Source: G965279335 sp965279285 (GTDB taxonomy: Bacteria; Pseudomonadota; Gammaproteobacteria; DSM-16500). From it: 64,000 bases of DNA. The notes under the pieces are model-generated. The model saw only the letters and a program-made list of their open reading frames with translations. It made no database searches and was not told the origin of the DNA. Where the stretch lies: the NCBI GenBank assembly GCA_965279285.1, contig OZ257148.1, positions 186,001 to 250,000 on the forward strand, written 5' to 3'. Position numbers and translations under genes: made by a program. Numbering within the stretch: position 1 is the first letter of the stretch; each line of letters starts with the position of its first letter. This document shows positions 36,722 through 45,546 of the stretch, one piece after another.

Positions 36722-36873
36722 GTGGCCATAGAGCGGCCAGGGTTTGGTGGGCACGCTGCGCTTTGCCCACCCTACGTAGTTTGTCATGCCAGCGCGCTTC
36801 TAGCTGGCATCGCATGTAGGGTGGGCAAAGCGCAGCGTGCCCACCAACTCCCTCACCACCGCTGAATAGCTAC
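36722..36873. repeat. 152-bp hairpin element after the giant gene
   Basis: Outer ends are a degenerate GTGGCCATAGAGCGG at left and CCGCTGAATAGCTAC at right. Inner arms are TTGGTGGGCACGCTGCGC plus following bases and their exact complement, about 30 bp each, around GCCAGCGCGCTTCTAGCTGGC, itself a small hairpin. It combines the terminal motif of the nuo-operon elements with the GTGGGCACGCTGCGC repeat. It begins six bases after the stop of the giant gene. Confidence 0.8.
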
Positions 36874-36924
36874 AATGTTATTAACGTACAAAATTTTTTA
36901 CTGATAACACTGACAGGAGTCACC

Positions 36925-37647
36925 GTGAATCTAATTCTTATTTTTTCCCTACTGGCAGCTCTTTTCTCAACACTTTTCATCATAACTCTCATCCGTCAAA
37001 AAATACGCCGCTGCAAAAACACTTACCCCAAACGTATCCGCTGCGGACTAAAAATTCTCGATAAACTGTATCAAAACGTTAATGGTATGGAGATTTCCCT
37101 CGCTGAGCGACAAAAATTAGAAACCGAAGATTCTTCTTTCACTTATGGTGAAATTACTTTTCCTAGCATCGCTGTCAGCCTAGCCATTGCTGACCCAAAA
37201 CCAGGTGAAGTATTTTATGATTTAGGCTCAGGCGCTGGCAAAGGTGTATTTTGCGCCGCATTACTGAATGATTGGCAGAAATGCTGTGGTATCGAATTAT
37301 TACCAGGCCTACATGAATGCACAAAAACATTATTAGCAAAGCTAAAGCAATTCCCAGAAGCGAAAGAATATTTTTCTGGCGTTTTAGAACACATCGAATT
37401 TATTCAAGCTGACATTTTAACTGCCGATTTTTCTGATGGTGATATTATTTTAATTAATGCGACTGCATTTAGCCATGAATTGTGGGAATCTCTTGTTGCT
37501 AAATTAAAAACACTAAAAGCAGGCGCACGTTTGATTGTTTTAACTAAACGATTACCGCTTGAACATTTTGAGTTAATTCAAGAAACATCTTTGCCTATGA
37601 GTTGGGGGATGAATTCGGTTTTGGTTTATAAAAAATGTCTATCCTAA
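36925..37647 (+). CDS. Membrane-anchored class I (DOT1-like) methyltransferase
   Basis: 240 aa from GTG at 36925, with AGGAG nine bases upstream. Residues about 3-25 form a single N-terminal membrane helix followed by basic residues (RQKIRRCK), so the enzyme likely faces the cytoplasm. The SAM-binding motif VFYDLGSGAGKGVF is near residue 100, with an acidic motif II (CGIEL) and IEFIQADIL after it. The preceding TYGEITFPS loop is like that of DOT1-type histone Lys methyltransferases. The family includes small bacterial proteins of unknown substrate. It is a monocistronic unit between two repeat elements. Histone methylation is only a possibility. Confidence 0.75.
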   Translation: MNLILIFSLLAALFSTLFIITLIRQKIRRCKNTYPKRIRCGLKILDKLYQNVNGMEISLAERQKLETEDSSFTYGEITFPSIAVSLAIADPKPGEVFYDLGSGAGKGVFCAALLNDWQKCCGIELLPGLHECTKTLLAKLKQFPEAKEYFSGVLEHIEFIQADILTADFSDGDIILINATAFSHELWESLVAKLKTLKAGARLIVLTKRLPLEHFELIQETSLPMSWGMNSVLVYKKCLS

Positions 37648-37653
37648 GCTTTT

Positions 37654-37806
37654 GTAGGGTGGGCAAAGCGCAGCGTGCCCACCGTTCAAACCATTTACAA
37701 CGCCACAATCAACTGCTGAGCCAAAAGAATCATCTACACCAACTAAAAAAAACAACAATCAATCGCGTTAAAGAACGGTGGGCACGCTGCGCTTTGCCCA
37801 CCCTAC
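37654..37806. repeat. Inverted pair of the GTGGGCACGCTGCGC repeat (153 bp)
   Basis: The left copy begins GTAGGGTGGGCAAAGCGCAG and runs to CCACCGTTC; the right copy (to 37806) is its exact complement, giving about 34-bp terminal inverted repeats around 85 bp of unrelated AT-rich DNA. It lies between the convergent methyltransferase and hydrolase genes, where it could end transcription from both sides. Confidence 0.8.
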
Positions 37807-37816
37807 AAAACTACAT

Positions 37817-38482
37817 TCAGGATGACAAGCTACGCTCAGGATCTTCTCGCAACAACCCAACCAACCTTTCTCGCAGCTCTAATAATTTCCCATGAAAAAA
37901 ATGCCCTGCCCCTATTATTTTCATCACCACCGGCGCAGGTTGCATATTCGCCGCCCACTGAAAAACAGCTTCCGGCAATACCACATCATCTTGATCCCCC
38001 TGCACAACTATCCAAGGACAAGTAATCGACGGAAAATTTTCCATTTTAAAATTAATCACAGGCGGTGCAACACAAACCAACCTCTCAACTGGCATTTGTA
38101 TAGCAGCTTTCGCTGCAATATAAGCACCAAATGAAAATCCTGCTAACCATATCGGTGCATCAGGTAATGTTTTTTTCACCCAAGCCACAACAGCAAATAA
38201 ATCCTCAAGCTCACCATGACCTTGATCAAACGTTCCTGCACTTTTACCCACACCACGAAAATTAAATCGCACCGTACGCAAACCTAAATCTTGAGATACC
38301 CTGAATAAAGTCGTCACCACTTTATTATTCATCGTACCAGCAAATAAAGGATGCGGATGGCAGATAATAGCAATCGGAGGAATAACTTTTTGCTCTGGTT
38401 TTGGTGTAGCAGTTAACACTTCTAAATCCCCAGCCGGGCCAGGAATAACAAAAGTCGTCTCTCCTACACCAAACTCTGTCAT
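37817..38482 (-). CDS. Alpha/beta hydrolase (serine aminopeptidase-like)
   Basis: 221 aa, single-domain hydrolase. The oxyanion-side motif CHPHPLFAGTMNN (residues 41-53) and RFNFRGVGKSAG (72-83) are typical of this small family. The nucleophile Ser117 lies in GFSFG, Asp163 or Asp166 is in QGDQDDVV, and His194 is in GAGHFF, a complete triad. Substrate unknown; relatives are annotated as dienelactone-hydrolase-like or KTN-type esterases. The start overlaps the uvrA end by four bases, so it is co-transcribed with uvrA. Confidence 0.88.
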   Translation of the reverse strand: MTEFGVGETTFVIPGPAGDLEVLTATPKPEQKVIPPIAIICHPHPLFAGTMNNKVVTTLFRVSQDLGLRTVRFNFRGVGKSAGTFDQGHGELEDLFAVVAWVKKTLPDAPIWLAGFSFGAYIAAKAAIQMPVERLVCVAPPVINFKMENFPSITCPWIVVQGDQDDVVLPEAVFQWAANMQPAPVVMKIIGAGHFFHGKLLELRERLVGLLREDPERSLSS

Positions 38483-41316
38483 AGCCCACTCTTTAATATT
38501 TTTTTCAAAAATTTTCCGGTATAAGATCCAGCTACTTTTACTACATCTTCGGGTGTACCTTTTGCAATAACTTGTCCGCCTTTATCACCACCTTCTGGGC
38601 CTAAATCAATGATCCAATCCGCTGTTTTTATCACATCTAAATTATGCTCGATAATAACAATCGTATTACCATCATCACGCAAACGATGTAGCACTTTTAA
38701 TAATTGTTCAATATCATAAAAATGCAAACCCGTTGTCGGCTCATCTAAAATATAAAGTGTTTTCCCTGTATCACGTCGAGATAATTCTTTGGCTAATTTT
38801 ACTCGTTGTGCTTCACCACCGGATAATGTTGTTGCGCTTTGTCCCAAACAAACATACGTTAAACCAACATCAATCAATGTTTGTAATTTACGTGCCACAG
38901 ACGGAATTGCATCAAAAAATTCGCGCGCATCTTCTACTGTCATTGCTAATATTTGTTGAATATTTTTTCCTTTATACATGACTTCCAAGGTTTCACGATT
39001 ATAACGCTTACCTTGACAAACATCACACGTCACATACACATCCGCTAAGAAATGCATTTCAACTTTAATAACACCATCACCCTCACATGCTTCACAACGT
39101 CCACCTTTAACATTAAAACTAAACCGACCAGGTTGATAACCACGTGACCGTGCTTCTTGTGTGCCCGCAAATAATTCTCTTATTGTCGTAAATAATCCTG
39201 TATACGTTGCTGCATTTGAACGCGGTGTACGACCAATCGGGCTCTGATCAATATCAACAAATTTATCAAGCTGCTCTAAACCTTCGATTTCTGAGTAGGG
39301 TGCGGCTTCACGTAATGTCGCACCATTTAATTCGCGCGCGGCTAAAGGTCCCAAAGTATCATTCATTAATGTTGATTTTCCTGAACCTGATACACCGGTA
39401 ATACACGTCAACAACCCTAAAGGAATTTCAATATTTACATTTTGTAAATTATTTCCATGCGCATTTTTTAAGGCAATTACCCGCTTAGGATTAAACTTAA
39501 TGCGCTTTTGCGGTATTGCAATTTTGCGTACGCCTGATAAATACTGACCGGTTAACGAATTTTTATTTTTTAAAATATCGGCTGGCTTACCTTCAGCAAC
39601 AATGCTACCGCCATGAATTCCTGCACCTGGGCCTAAATCAACAACATGATCTGCGCTTAAGATCGCTTCTTCATCATGTTCAACTACAATAACGGTATTA
39701 CCTCGGTCACGCAGCTCGTGCAAAGTTCCTAATAATTTTTCATTATCTCGCTGATGCAAACCTATCGAGGGCTCATCCAAAATATACATTACCCCAACCA
39801 AGCCTGCACCGATTTGACTCGCTAGTCGAATTCGCTGTGCTTCTCCGCCAGATAACGTATCGGCAGTACGATCTAAACTTAAATAATCCAAGCCTACATT
39901 TACTAAAAAATTGAGTCGGCTAATTAATTCTTTTTGAATTTTATCGGCAATTTCGGCGCGATAACCGCTTAATTTTAATTTTTCAAAAAATATTTTTGTC
40001 TGACTAATCGGCTTAGCAATTAATTCAGGTAAACGCATACCTGCTACAAAAACATAACGCGCAGCTAAACACAAACGCTCACCATGACAGCTATCACATT
40101 TCTTTTGCGCTAAATATTTGCTTAATTCCTCACGTACCATTTCTGATTCTGTTTCCCGATAACGGCGCACCATATTCGGAATAACACCTTCAAAACTATC
40201 TTTTTTAGTAAAACCACGACCATTATCATTTTTATATTGAAACTTAATTAATTCATCTGAACCATATAAAATAATATTTTGGATTTTTTTGGGTAAACTA
40301 CTAAATGATTTATCCAGAGCAAAACCAAAGTGTTTTGCTAAACTCGATAACATTTGAAAATAATAAGAATTCCGCTTGTCCCAACCCCGTATTGCACCTT
40401 CCTCTAAACTCAACTTGGGATGTTTCACCACTAAATCAGGATCAAAATCTTGTTTTACACCTAAACCATCACAGGTCGAGCAAGCACCCACTGGATTATT
40501 AAATGAAAATAAGCGTGGTGCTAACTCAGTAATACTATAACCACAATCAGGACAAGCAAATTTTGATGAAAACGTGATTTCTTTTTTTTGCTTAGGCTCT
40601 TCGTCAAGAAAACCAACTATCGCCATTCCTTCTGCTAAACGTAATGCTGTTTCAAACGATTCTGCTAATCGTAAACGTGCATCAGGACGTACTTTTAATC
40701 GATCAATCACAACTTCTATCGTATGTTTTTTACGTAAATCTAATTTGGGTGGATGATCAAGCTCAAGCATCTGTCCATCAATGCGTGCACGCACATAACC
40801 TTGACTACGTAATTGTTGTAACAATTCAATATGCTCACCTTTGCGCTCGCGCACAACCGGAGCTAAAATCATGATTTTAGTGTCTTCAGGAAAAGTGAGA
40901 ACCAAATCTACCATTTGGCTGATTGTTTGCGCCTCTAATGTATGACCATGCTCAGGACATTTTGGTTGCCCCACTTTTGCATACAATAAACGTAAATAAT
41001 CATGTATTTCAGTAATCGTACCAACAGTAGAGCGTGGATTATGCGATGTGGATTTTTGTTCGATGGAAATAGCTGGCGATAGCCCCTCAATATGATCGAC
41101 ATCGGGTTTTTCCATCATCGATAAAAATTGTCGTGCATAGGCTGATAGTGATTCAACATAACGACGTTGGCCTTCGGCATACAGAGTATCAAAAGCTAAT
41201 GACGATTTTCCTGAACCTGATAAACCAGTAATAACAGTTAGCTGATCACGCGGAATAGTAAGGCTCAGATTTTTTAGATTGTGCGTACGCGCACCACGAA
41301 TTTGGATTTTTTTCAT
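38479..41316 (-). CDS. uvrA: UvrABC excision nuclease subunit A
   Basis: 945 aa, full length. Two ABC ATPase modules: Walker A GLSGSGKSSLAFD near residue 31 and GVSGSGKSTLMND near 640, with signature LSGGEAQR in both halves. Zinc-finger cysteines occur as CPDCG...CSTCDG and CEACEGDG...CDVCQG. It recognises bulky DNA lesions and loads UvrB. It is divergent from the MFS-ssb pair, an order common in gammaproteobacteria, with an inverted-repeat cluster between them. Confidence 0.98.
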   Translation of the reverse strand: MKKIQIRGARTHNLKNLSLTIPRDQLTVITGLSGSGKSSLAFDTLYAEGQRRYVESLSAYARQFLSMMEKPDVDHIEGLSPAISIEQKSTSHNPRSTVGTITEIHDYLRLLYAKVGQPKCPEHGHTLEAQTISQMVDLVLTFPEDTKIMILAPVVRERKGEHIELLQQLRSQGYVRARIDGQMLELDHPPKLDLRKKHTIEVVIDRLKVRPDARLRLAESFETALRLAEGMAIVGFLDEEPKQKKEITFSSKFACPDCGYSITELAPRLFSFNNPVGACSTCDGLGVKQDFDPDLVVKHPKLSLEEGAIRGWDKRNSYYFQMLSSLAKHFGFALDKSFSSLPKKIQNIILYGSDELIKFQYKNDNGRGFTKKDSFEGVIPNMVRRYRETESEMVREELSKYLAQKKCDSCHGERLCLAARYVFVAGMRLPELIAKPISQTKIFFEKLKLSGYRAEIADKIQKELISRLNFLVNVGLDYLSLDRTADTLSGGEAQRIRLASQIGAGLVGVMYILDEPSIGLHQRDNEKLLGTLHELRDRGNTVIVVEHDEEAILSADHVVDLGPGAGIHGGSIVAEGKPADILKNKNSLTGQYLSGVRKIAIPQKRIKFNPKRVIALKNAHGNNLQNVNIEIPLGLLTCITGVSGSGKSTLMNDTLGPLAARELNGATLREAAPYSEIEGLEQLDKFVDIDQSPIGRTPRSNAATYTGLFTTIRELFAGTQEARSRGYQPGRFSFNVKGGRCEACEGDGVIKVEMHFLADVYVTCDVCQGKRYNRETLEVMYKGKNIQQILAMTVEDAREFFDAIPSVARKLQTLIDVGLTYVCLGQSATTLSGGEAQRVKLAKELSRRDTGKTLYILDEPTTGLHFYDIEQLLKVLHRLRDDGNTIVIIEHNLDVIKTADWIIDLGPEGGDKGGQVIAKGTPEDVVKVAGSYTGKFLKKILKSGL

Positions 41317-41334
41317 TGTTTATTTCATCACTTA

Positions 41335-41452
41335 TGAACGGTGGGCACGCTGCGCTTTGCCCACCCTACATTTTTTATAATTTGTAGGGCACCTAAAACG
41401 CGGAGTGTTCGCCAATTTATTATTGTAGGGTGGACAAAGCGCAGCGTGTCCA
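41335..41452. repeat. GTGGGCACGCTGCGC inverted repeat pair upstream of uvrA
   Basis: GAACGGTGGGCACGCTGCGC begins at 41335; a complementary copy with two changes (GTAGGGTGGACAAAGCGCAG) ends near 41452. Between them is a half-similar GTAGGGCACC unit. It is the fourth inverted pair of this repeat in the window and fills much of the uvrA-MFS divergent promoter region (41317-41572), in which I see no gene. Confidence 0.75.
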
Positions 41453-41572
41453 CCACACCTCAGCAAGCCACATCAACCAGGGCGCCCATTATACACTATT
41501 TCATCACAGCAACTACAGTTTCCGTCCCATTACGCGTATAATCCAAAAAATTAAAAAATAAGAAAGCTAACT

Positions 41573-42775
41573 ATGACTGCACTTAAGATGACCTCAATCG
41601 AACGCCGCGCCTCTTGCTCACTCGCCATCATTATGTCACTGCGCATGCTAGGCCTTTTTATGGTGCTACCCCTCTTTAGCCTGTATGCTCACCAACTCTC
41701 AGGTGCAACACCGTTTTTAATTGGCATCGCTCTTGGCGTCTATGGCCTAACACAAGCCCTATTACAAATTCCCTTTGGCATGCTCTCTGACCGTCTTGGC
41801 AGACGAAAAGTCATCACTTTAGGACTCATTCTTTTTTTTATCGGCAGTATCATCGCTGCCCTATCTCATTCGATGGCGATGATGATTGTAGGTCGAGCCT
41901 TGCAAGGTGCAGGGGCGGTAGGCAGCACAATTATGGCAATGATTGCTGATTTAACCCGCGAGGAACAACGCACAAAAGCGATGGCTATTACCGGCATTAC
42001 CATTGGCATGTCGTTTACCCTAGCCATGATGCTAGGCCCCCTCTTGGCTGACTGGTTATCTATTCCAGGCTTGTTTTGGCTTGCTGCAGGAATGAGTATT
42101 ACAGCGATTATTATCTTATTTACTCTAGTGCCCGCACCGACCACACTGCATTTTCAATACACTGCTGAGCCCGATTTTTCTCAATTTTTCAATATGTTAA
42201 AACAACCGCTGCTTATTCAGCTGTATTTTAGTATCTTCTTTTTACACGCTATTTTTACTGCCACTTTTGTTGTCGTACCCATTAGCCTTGACCAATCAGC
42301 AGGATTATCCAGCCACCAACAATGGTGGCTTTATGTTCCTTTAATGCTCAGCGCATTTGTTATCAGCATCTTTTTTATTCTGCGCGCGGAAAAAAAGCAA
42401 CAACTCAAATTTTATTTTATTACTGCAATCATTACCTTAGGCATTGCTGAATTTTTATGGTGGTTATTTGCAAAAAATATTTTTCTTTCTGCGATCAGTT
42501 TGTTATTATTCCTTACCGCATTTTCATTACTCGAAGCATTTTTACCTTCGCTTATTTCTAAAGCAGCACCTCCTTCCAAAAAAGGCACCGCTCTGGGCAT
42601 TTATTCCTGCGCACAATTTTTAGGAATTTTTGTTGGGGGCACCTTAGGTGGCTGGCTATATGGGCAATGGAATTTAAATATCGTGTATTTGTTCTGCGTG
42701 ATCATAGTGCTTATTTGGGTTACTATGGGAATGAAACTGAAACTAGGAGACATCCGTTATGGCGAGAGGCGTTAA
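41573..42775 (+). CDS. MFS transporter (YajR-like drug/proton antiporter)
   Basis: 400 aa, 12 transmembrane helices. The loop 2-3 motif GMLSDRLGRRKVI and the motif C-like GITIGMSFTLAMMLGPLLADW place it in the drug:H+ antiporter group; the N-terminal RMLGLFMVLPLFSLYA is typical of the YajR subfamily. The C-terminal cytoplasmic YAM domain of E. coli YajR is absent. Substrate not predictable. It overlaps ssb by 17 bases, so both share a transcript. Confidence 0.9.
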   Translation: MTALKMTSIERRASCSLAIIMSLRMLGLFMVLPLFSLYAHQLSGATPFLIGIALGVYGLTQALLQIPFGMLSDRLGRRKVITLGLILFFIGSIIAALSHSMAMMIVGRALQGAGAVGSTIMAMIADLTREEQRTKAMAITGITIGMSFTLAMMLGPLLADWLSIPGLFWLAAGMSITAIIILFTLVPAPTTLHFQYTAEPDFSQFFNMLKQPLLIQLYFSIFFLHAIFTATFVVVPISLDQSAGLSSHQQWWLYVPLMLSAFVISIFFILRAEKKQQLKFYFITAIITLGIAEFLWWLFAKNIFLSAISLLLFLTAFSLLEAFLPSLISKAAPPSKKGTALGIYSCAQFLGIFVGGTLGGWLYGQWNLNIVYLFCVIIVLIWVTMGMKLKLGDIRYGERR

Positions 42776-43223
42776 TAAAGTAATTATTATTGGAAATTTG
42801 GGTAAAGACCCTGAAGTGCGTTACACCCCTAACGGTGCAGCGGTTGCAACGATTACCGTGGCAACTTCAGAATCTTGGAAAGATAAACAATCTGGCGAAC
42901 CAGTAGAACGTACAGAATGGCACCGTGTCGTTATGTTTAATCGACTCGGCGAAATTGCTGGCGAATATTTGCGCAAAGGATCAAAGATCTATCTTGAAGG
43001 ACGTTTGCAAACCCGCAAATGGCAAGATAAAACCTCAGGACAAGATCGTTACACCACCGAAATCATTGCTGATAGCATGCAAATGTTAGATAGCAAAGGA
43101 GGTGGTAGTAACAATAATGCGGACACATCAGCACCGATGGCGCGTGGTGAAGAATCAGAAACTGCGATGCCAACGAGTAGTGCGGCAGCGGCGGATAGTT
43201 TTGATGATGATATTCCGTTTTGA
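42759..43223 (+). CDS. ssb: Single-stranded DNA-binding protein
   Basis: 154 aa. The N-terminal OB fold (MARGVNKVIIIGNLGKDPEV; TEWHRVVMFNRLGEIAGEYL; YLEGRLQTRKWQDK) covers about 110 residues, followed by a disordered linker and the acidic tip DSFDDDIPF, which binds repair and replication partners. It acts in replication, recombination and repair next to uvrA. A clear intrinsic terminator follows 80 bases after its stop. Confidence 0.97.
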   Translation: MARGVNKVIIIGNLGKDPEVRYTPNGAAVATITVATSESWKDKQSGEPVERTEWHRVVMFNRLGEIAGEYLRKGSKIYLEGRLQTRKWQDKTSGQDRYTTEIIADSMQMLDSKGGGSNNNADTSAPMARGEESETAMPTSSAAAADSFDDDIPF

Positions 43224-43302
43224 TTTTTAGTAATCTAGAAACGTAAAGTAATTTAGTGTAAGTATTAAGTAAAAATAACTATTACAAATAGTTATCAGAA
43301 TT

Positions 43303-43341
43303 AAAGCCATTAATTTCTGTAAAGTTATTAATGGCTTTTTT
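43303..43341 (+). terminator. Intrinsic terminator after ssb
   Basis: AAAGCCATTAAT and its exact complement ATTAATGGCTTT enclose a 12-base loop, and the stem runs into a six-base T-run (43336-43341). It is a standard rho-independent terminator for the MFS-ssb transcript. Confidence 0.85.
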
Positions 43342-43443
43342 ATTACCAAACAAAAGTAGTAAGTGAACTGACCGAAAATTTCGACCGGTTCAAAAAGTTG
43401 AAACATTCTTCGGCATTGTTATTTGAAATAAAAAAGCCATAAA

Positions 43444-43986
43444 TTACTGGCACCATTTTGAAAAATAAGAGTCACATCCTTTTTTTGATTTCAGATTTTC
43501 AAATATCCAGCCATGCTCCGTGATTTCTTTTCCATCTTTTATTTTCTTGTGTGTGCTTACATAGATCCCGCCAATACAGGCATGTTGCTGACCTTTTATG
43601 ATATTTCTCCAGACAGACACTTTTGTTTTGGCATAGGCAGGGGAAAAACTCCTTCTGGGTACATAATCATATATGACGTTGTGAGTAGTGTTGACAGTGA
43701 GATGTGCAACGCCTCTTTTTGTTTTATCATAAGGATCATCGTCTTCTTTTTCATACCATGCAACCATATTTTTTGTAGGGAAACATTGCCAATAATCCTG
43801 CCCATTAAATTTTCCTCTAAATGGTTCTACATTCCTATCTATGGTATACCGTTTTAAATTGGCTTCATTTAAGATGCTGTAGTCGTGAGTGAGTAGCTGA
43901 TAAGGATATTTTTTCAGACTCTCTGGATTAATGGCAAATAGTTTTAAGGGTATTATCAAGAAGAGTATTGGAAAACATTTTTTCAT
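43444..43986 (-). CDS. Secreted hypothetical protein, possible partner/immunity of the lytic transglycosylase
   Basis: 180 aa with a Sec signal peptide (MKKCFPILFLIIPLKLFA, cleavage near residue 18) and GAGGA eight bases before the ATG. The mature part is mixed beta-rich, with a Trp-rich stretch (DYWQCFPTKNMVAWYE) and three or four Cys that could form disulfides in the periplasm. No family is recognised. It lies 11 bases after the transglycosylase-domain gene and is surely co-transcribed. A periplasmic protein directly downstream of a leaderless cell-wall hydrolase suggests an immunity protein; this is inference. Confidence 0.6.
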   Translation of the reverse strand: MKKCFPILFLIIPLKLFAINPESLKKYPYQLLTHDYSILNEANLKRYTIDRNVEPFRGKFNGQDYWQCFPTKNMVAWYEKEDDDPYDKTKRGVAHLTVNTTHNVIYDYVPRRSFSPAYAKTKVSVWRNIIKGQQHACIGGIYVSTHKKIKDGKEITEHGWIFENLKSKKGCDSYFSKWCQ

Positions 43987-43997
43987 GCAATCGTCCT

Positions 43998-44759
43998 CTA
44001 TATGAAGTATGAATAATGATGTAAAAATATTTCTACCTCTCTGGGAGGAGGTGTTATCCCAAGTTTTCCTTTGTATTGGATTGCTGCATCTACCCAGGTT
44101 GTATCATCTCCTAGTTGCGATCTTGCTATTACAAAGCATCTAAATAACCAGCGAACTCCGGCGCAAATGTTTGTAGATGGATCAAGTAATTTTGGATGAT
44201 CAAAATGAAGGAGGTGGTCATGTAACTCTCCATGAAGGTTACTTAAAATATGCATAGTGTAGTCTGTTACTTGCATTAATCCGCGAGCTCGACCGTCGCC
44301 TTGACCAGAAGGAATGTCATATTCTGGGTGAAAGCTTGATTCTGAGGCAATTAAAGCTTTTACCAGATCAGGTTCAAGAGGGCTGGGAAAAGAAAAAATA
44401 TCATTCCAATAGCGAACCCAGCCACGAATTTCAGCATCAAATTTGTCTGCACCAGCATATCCTTTCAACACACCTGTTTTAGGTGGGCCGCTTAAATGAG
44501 GGAAATATTTTTTTGTTATTATTTGAATTTCATCAAAGGTTAGAATGTCCTTTTTTGATGGATTTATCGCGCAGTGATCATGTATTTTTTTGGTAGTTCC
44601 TTCTGGATGTTCTTTGCTTGGTTTTGTATGGACAATGTGCTCTTTGACAAAATGTTTTCCCGCGGGGCAAAGACGCCATGAATGAATTTTCGGTTCAGGA
44701 CGACTTTCCTTTTTTTTATTTTTAACTGTTTTATCTATGTCATCATGGATGGTTATCAT
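43998..44759 (-). CDS. SLT-type lytic transglycosylase domain protein without signal peptide
   Basis: 253 aa; AAGGAAG lies about nine bases before the ATG. Residues about 25-70 form a small Cys/His module (SWRLCPAGKHFVKEH...DHCAINPS). Residues 125-235 are a lysozyme-like SLT domain: catalytic Glu140 in ALIASESSF, RARGLMQVT (157-165) and DPSTNICAGVRWLF. It would cleave the peptidoglycan glycan strand. The lack of a Sec signal in a cell-wall enzyme points to export by a dedicated route or phage-like lysis, and the CPAGKHFVKEH-type module occurs in some secreted toxins as I recall. It is followed at once by a signal-peptide protein. Confidence 0.75.
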   Translation of the reverse strand: MITIHDDIDKTVKNKKKESRPEPKIHSWRLCPAGKHFVKEHIVHTKPSKEHPEGTTKKIHDHCAINPSKKDILTFDEIQIITKKYFPHLSGPPKTGVLKGYAGADKFDAEIRGWVRYWNDIFSFPSPLEPDLVKALIASESSFHPEYDIPSGQGDGRARGLMQVTDYTMHILSNLHGELHDHLLHFDHPKLLDPSTNICAGVRWLFRCFVIARSQLGDDTTWVDAAIQYKGKLGITPPPREVEIFLHHYSYFI

Positions 44760-44976
44760 AACTTACTTCCTTTTTGAGCTGGATAATATATAAACGTAAA
44801 AAAGTTTGAACGATTGCCAAAAAATGCTCTGGCTGGTCGTACGGAGCTGTATGGCCAGCACCCGCAATCTGTGCAACCTTGCAAGAGAACAACCGGAGGC
44901 TTGTCGCCACTGGTCTGGAGGTAGCAGTGTATGTAATCCCATTGGCTGTACAGGCTCCCGGTATCCAGTCAGTCAT
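44743..44976 (-). pseudogene. Alpha/beta hydrolase with large internal deletion
   Basis: Reads about 77 residues from ATG 44976 (MTDWIPGACTANGITYTAT), preceded by GGTGAG. The first 20 residues match the usual N-terminus of alpha/beta hydrolases (W.PG...ANGI..HYT), and residues from about 38 match the C-terminal catalytic His region (IAGAGHTAPYDQPEHFLAI). The roughly 200 residues with the nucleophile are missing. The gene could still be translated but cannot be an active hydrolase. It overlaps the transglycosylase start by 17 bases. Confidence 0.55.
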
Positions 44977-45129
44977 TTTATTCTCACCAAGCTGTTTACC
45001 CATAATTGCTTTAAATTTGCCCAGATGGCGGTATTTCTTTATCAAATAGCTTTAAGATGCTATTCGTTTCGCGCTCTGTTAAAGAATTTTCAGGTGCGAC
45101 TGGTCTATCTCATGTACCTGTAACTCTCC

Positions 45130-45546
45130 TCACTCAAATGGATCAACCAAATCCAAATCACAATGAACAAAATCACGAACATTACGCGTTGCAACAACCG
45201 CCCCATGCACAAACGCTATAGCAGCTATTTGCCCATCTAAGATACTAAGTGGTCGCCCTAATTCTTTTCTATGCCCCATTAACTTGCCATATCGATACGC
45301 TGATGCTTCATCAAAAAAAAGAATTCGATGTTTAAAACTTTCTTGCATTGTTTTATTAAACGCATTTTCTATTAAATGACGACGACTCCCCTTAGGCAAC
45401 ACGCTAATTCCATAAGAAATTTCTGCTATGGTAATTGCACTAACAAATAAATGCGTGACTTCCTGCTCATCAATCCATTTCACTACGTTTTTTGAGGGAG
45501 ACTTTTTCATCATTTCCGAAATAATATTAGTATCTAGTAATATCAT
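45130..45546 (-). CDS. fitB: PIN-domain toxin (VapC/FitB-like)
   Basis: 138-aa PIN RNase. Acidic metal-binding residues: Asp5 in LLDTN, Glu42 in AEISYG, Asp104 in SILDGQIAAIA and Asp125 in RNVRDF. PIN toxins cleave RNA, often tRNA, when freed from their antitoxin. The start overlaps the antitoxin stop by four bases. The FitB assignment rests on its FitA-like partner and the operator upstream, which matches the FitAB recognition sequence. Confidence 0.88.
   Translation of the reverse strand: MILLDTNIISEMMKKSPSKNVVKWIDEQEVTHLFVSAITIAEISYGISVLPKGSRRHLIENAFNKTMQESFKHRILFFDEASAYRYGKLMGHRKELGRPLSILDGQIAAIAFVHGAVVATRNVRDFVHCDLDLVDPFE

Noticed and set aside
36610..36819. Open frame of 69 codons with Trp/Arg/Cys-rich translation
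   Set aside because: Overlaps the end of the giant gene out of frame and the repeat element; the composition comes from the repeat.
37635..37895. Open frame of 86 codons on the plus strand
   Set aside because: It is made of two inverted repeat copies and the antisense of the hydrolase gene; no conserved protein features.
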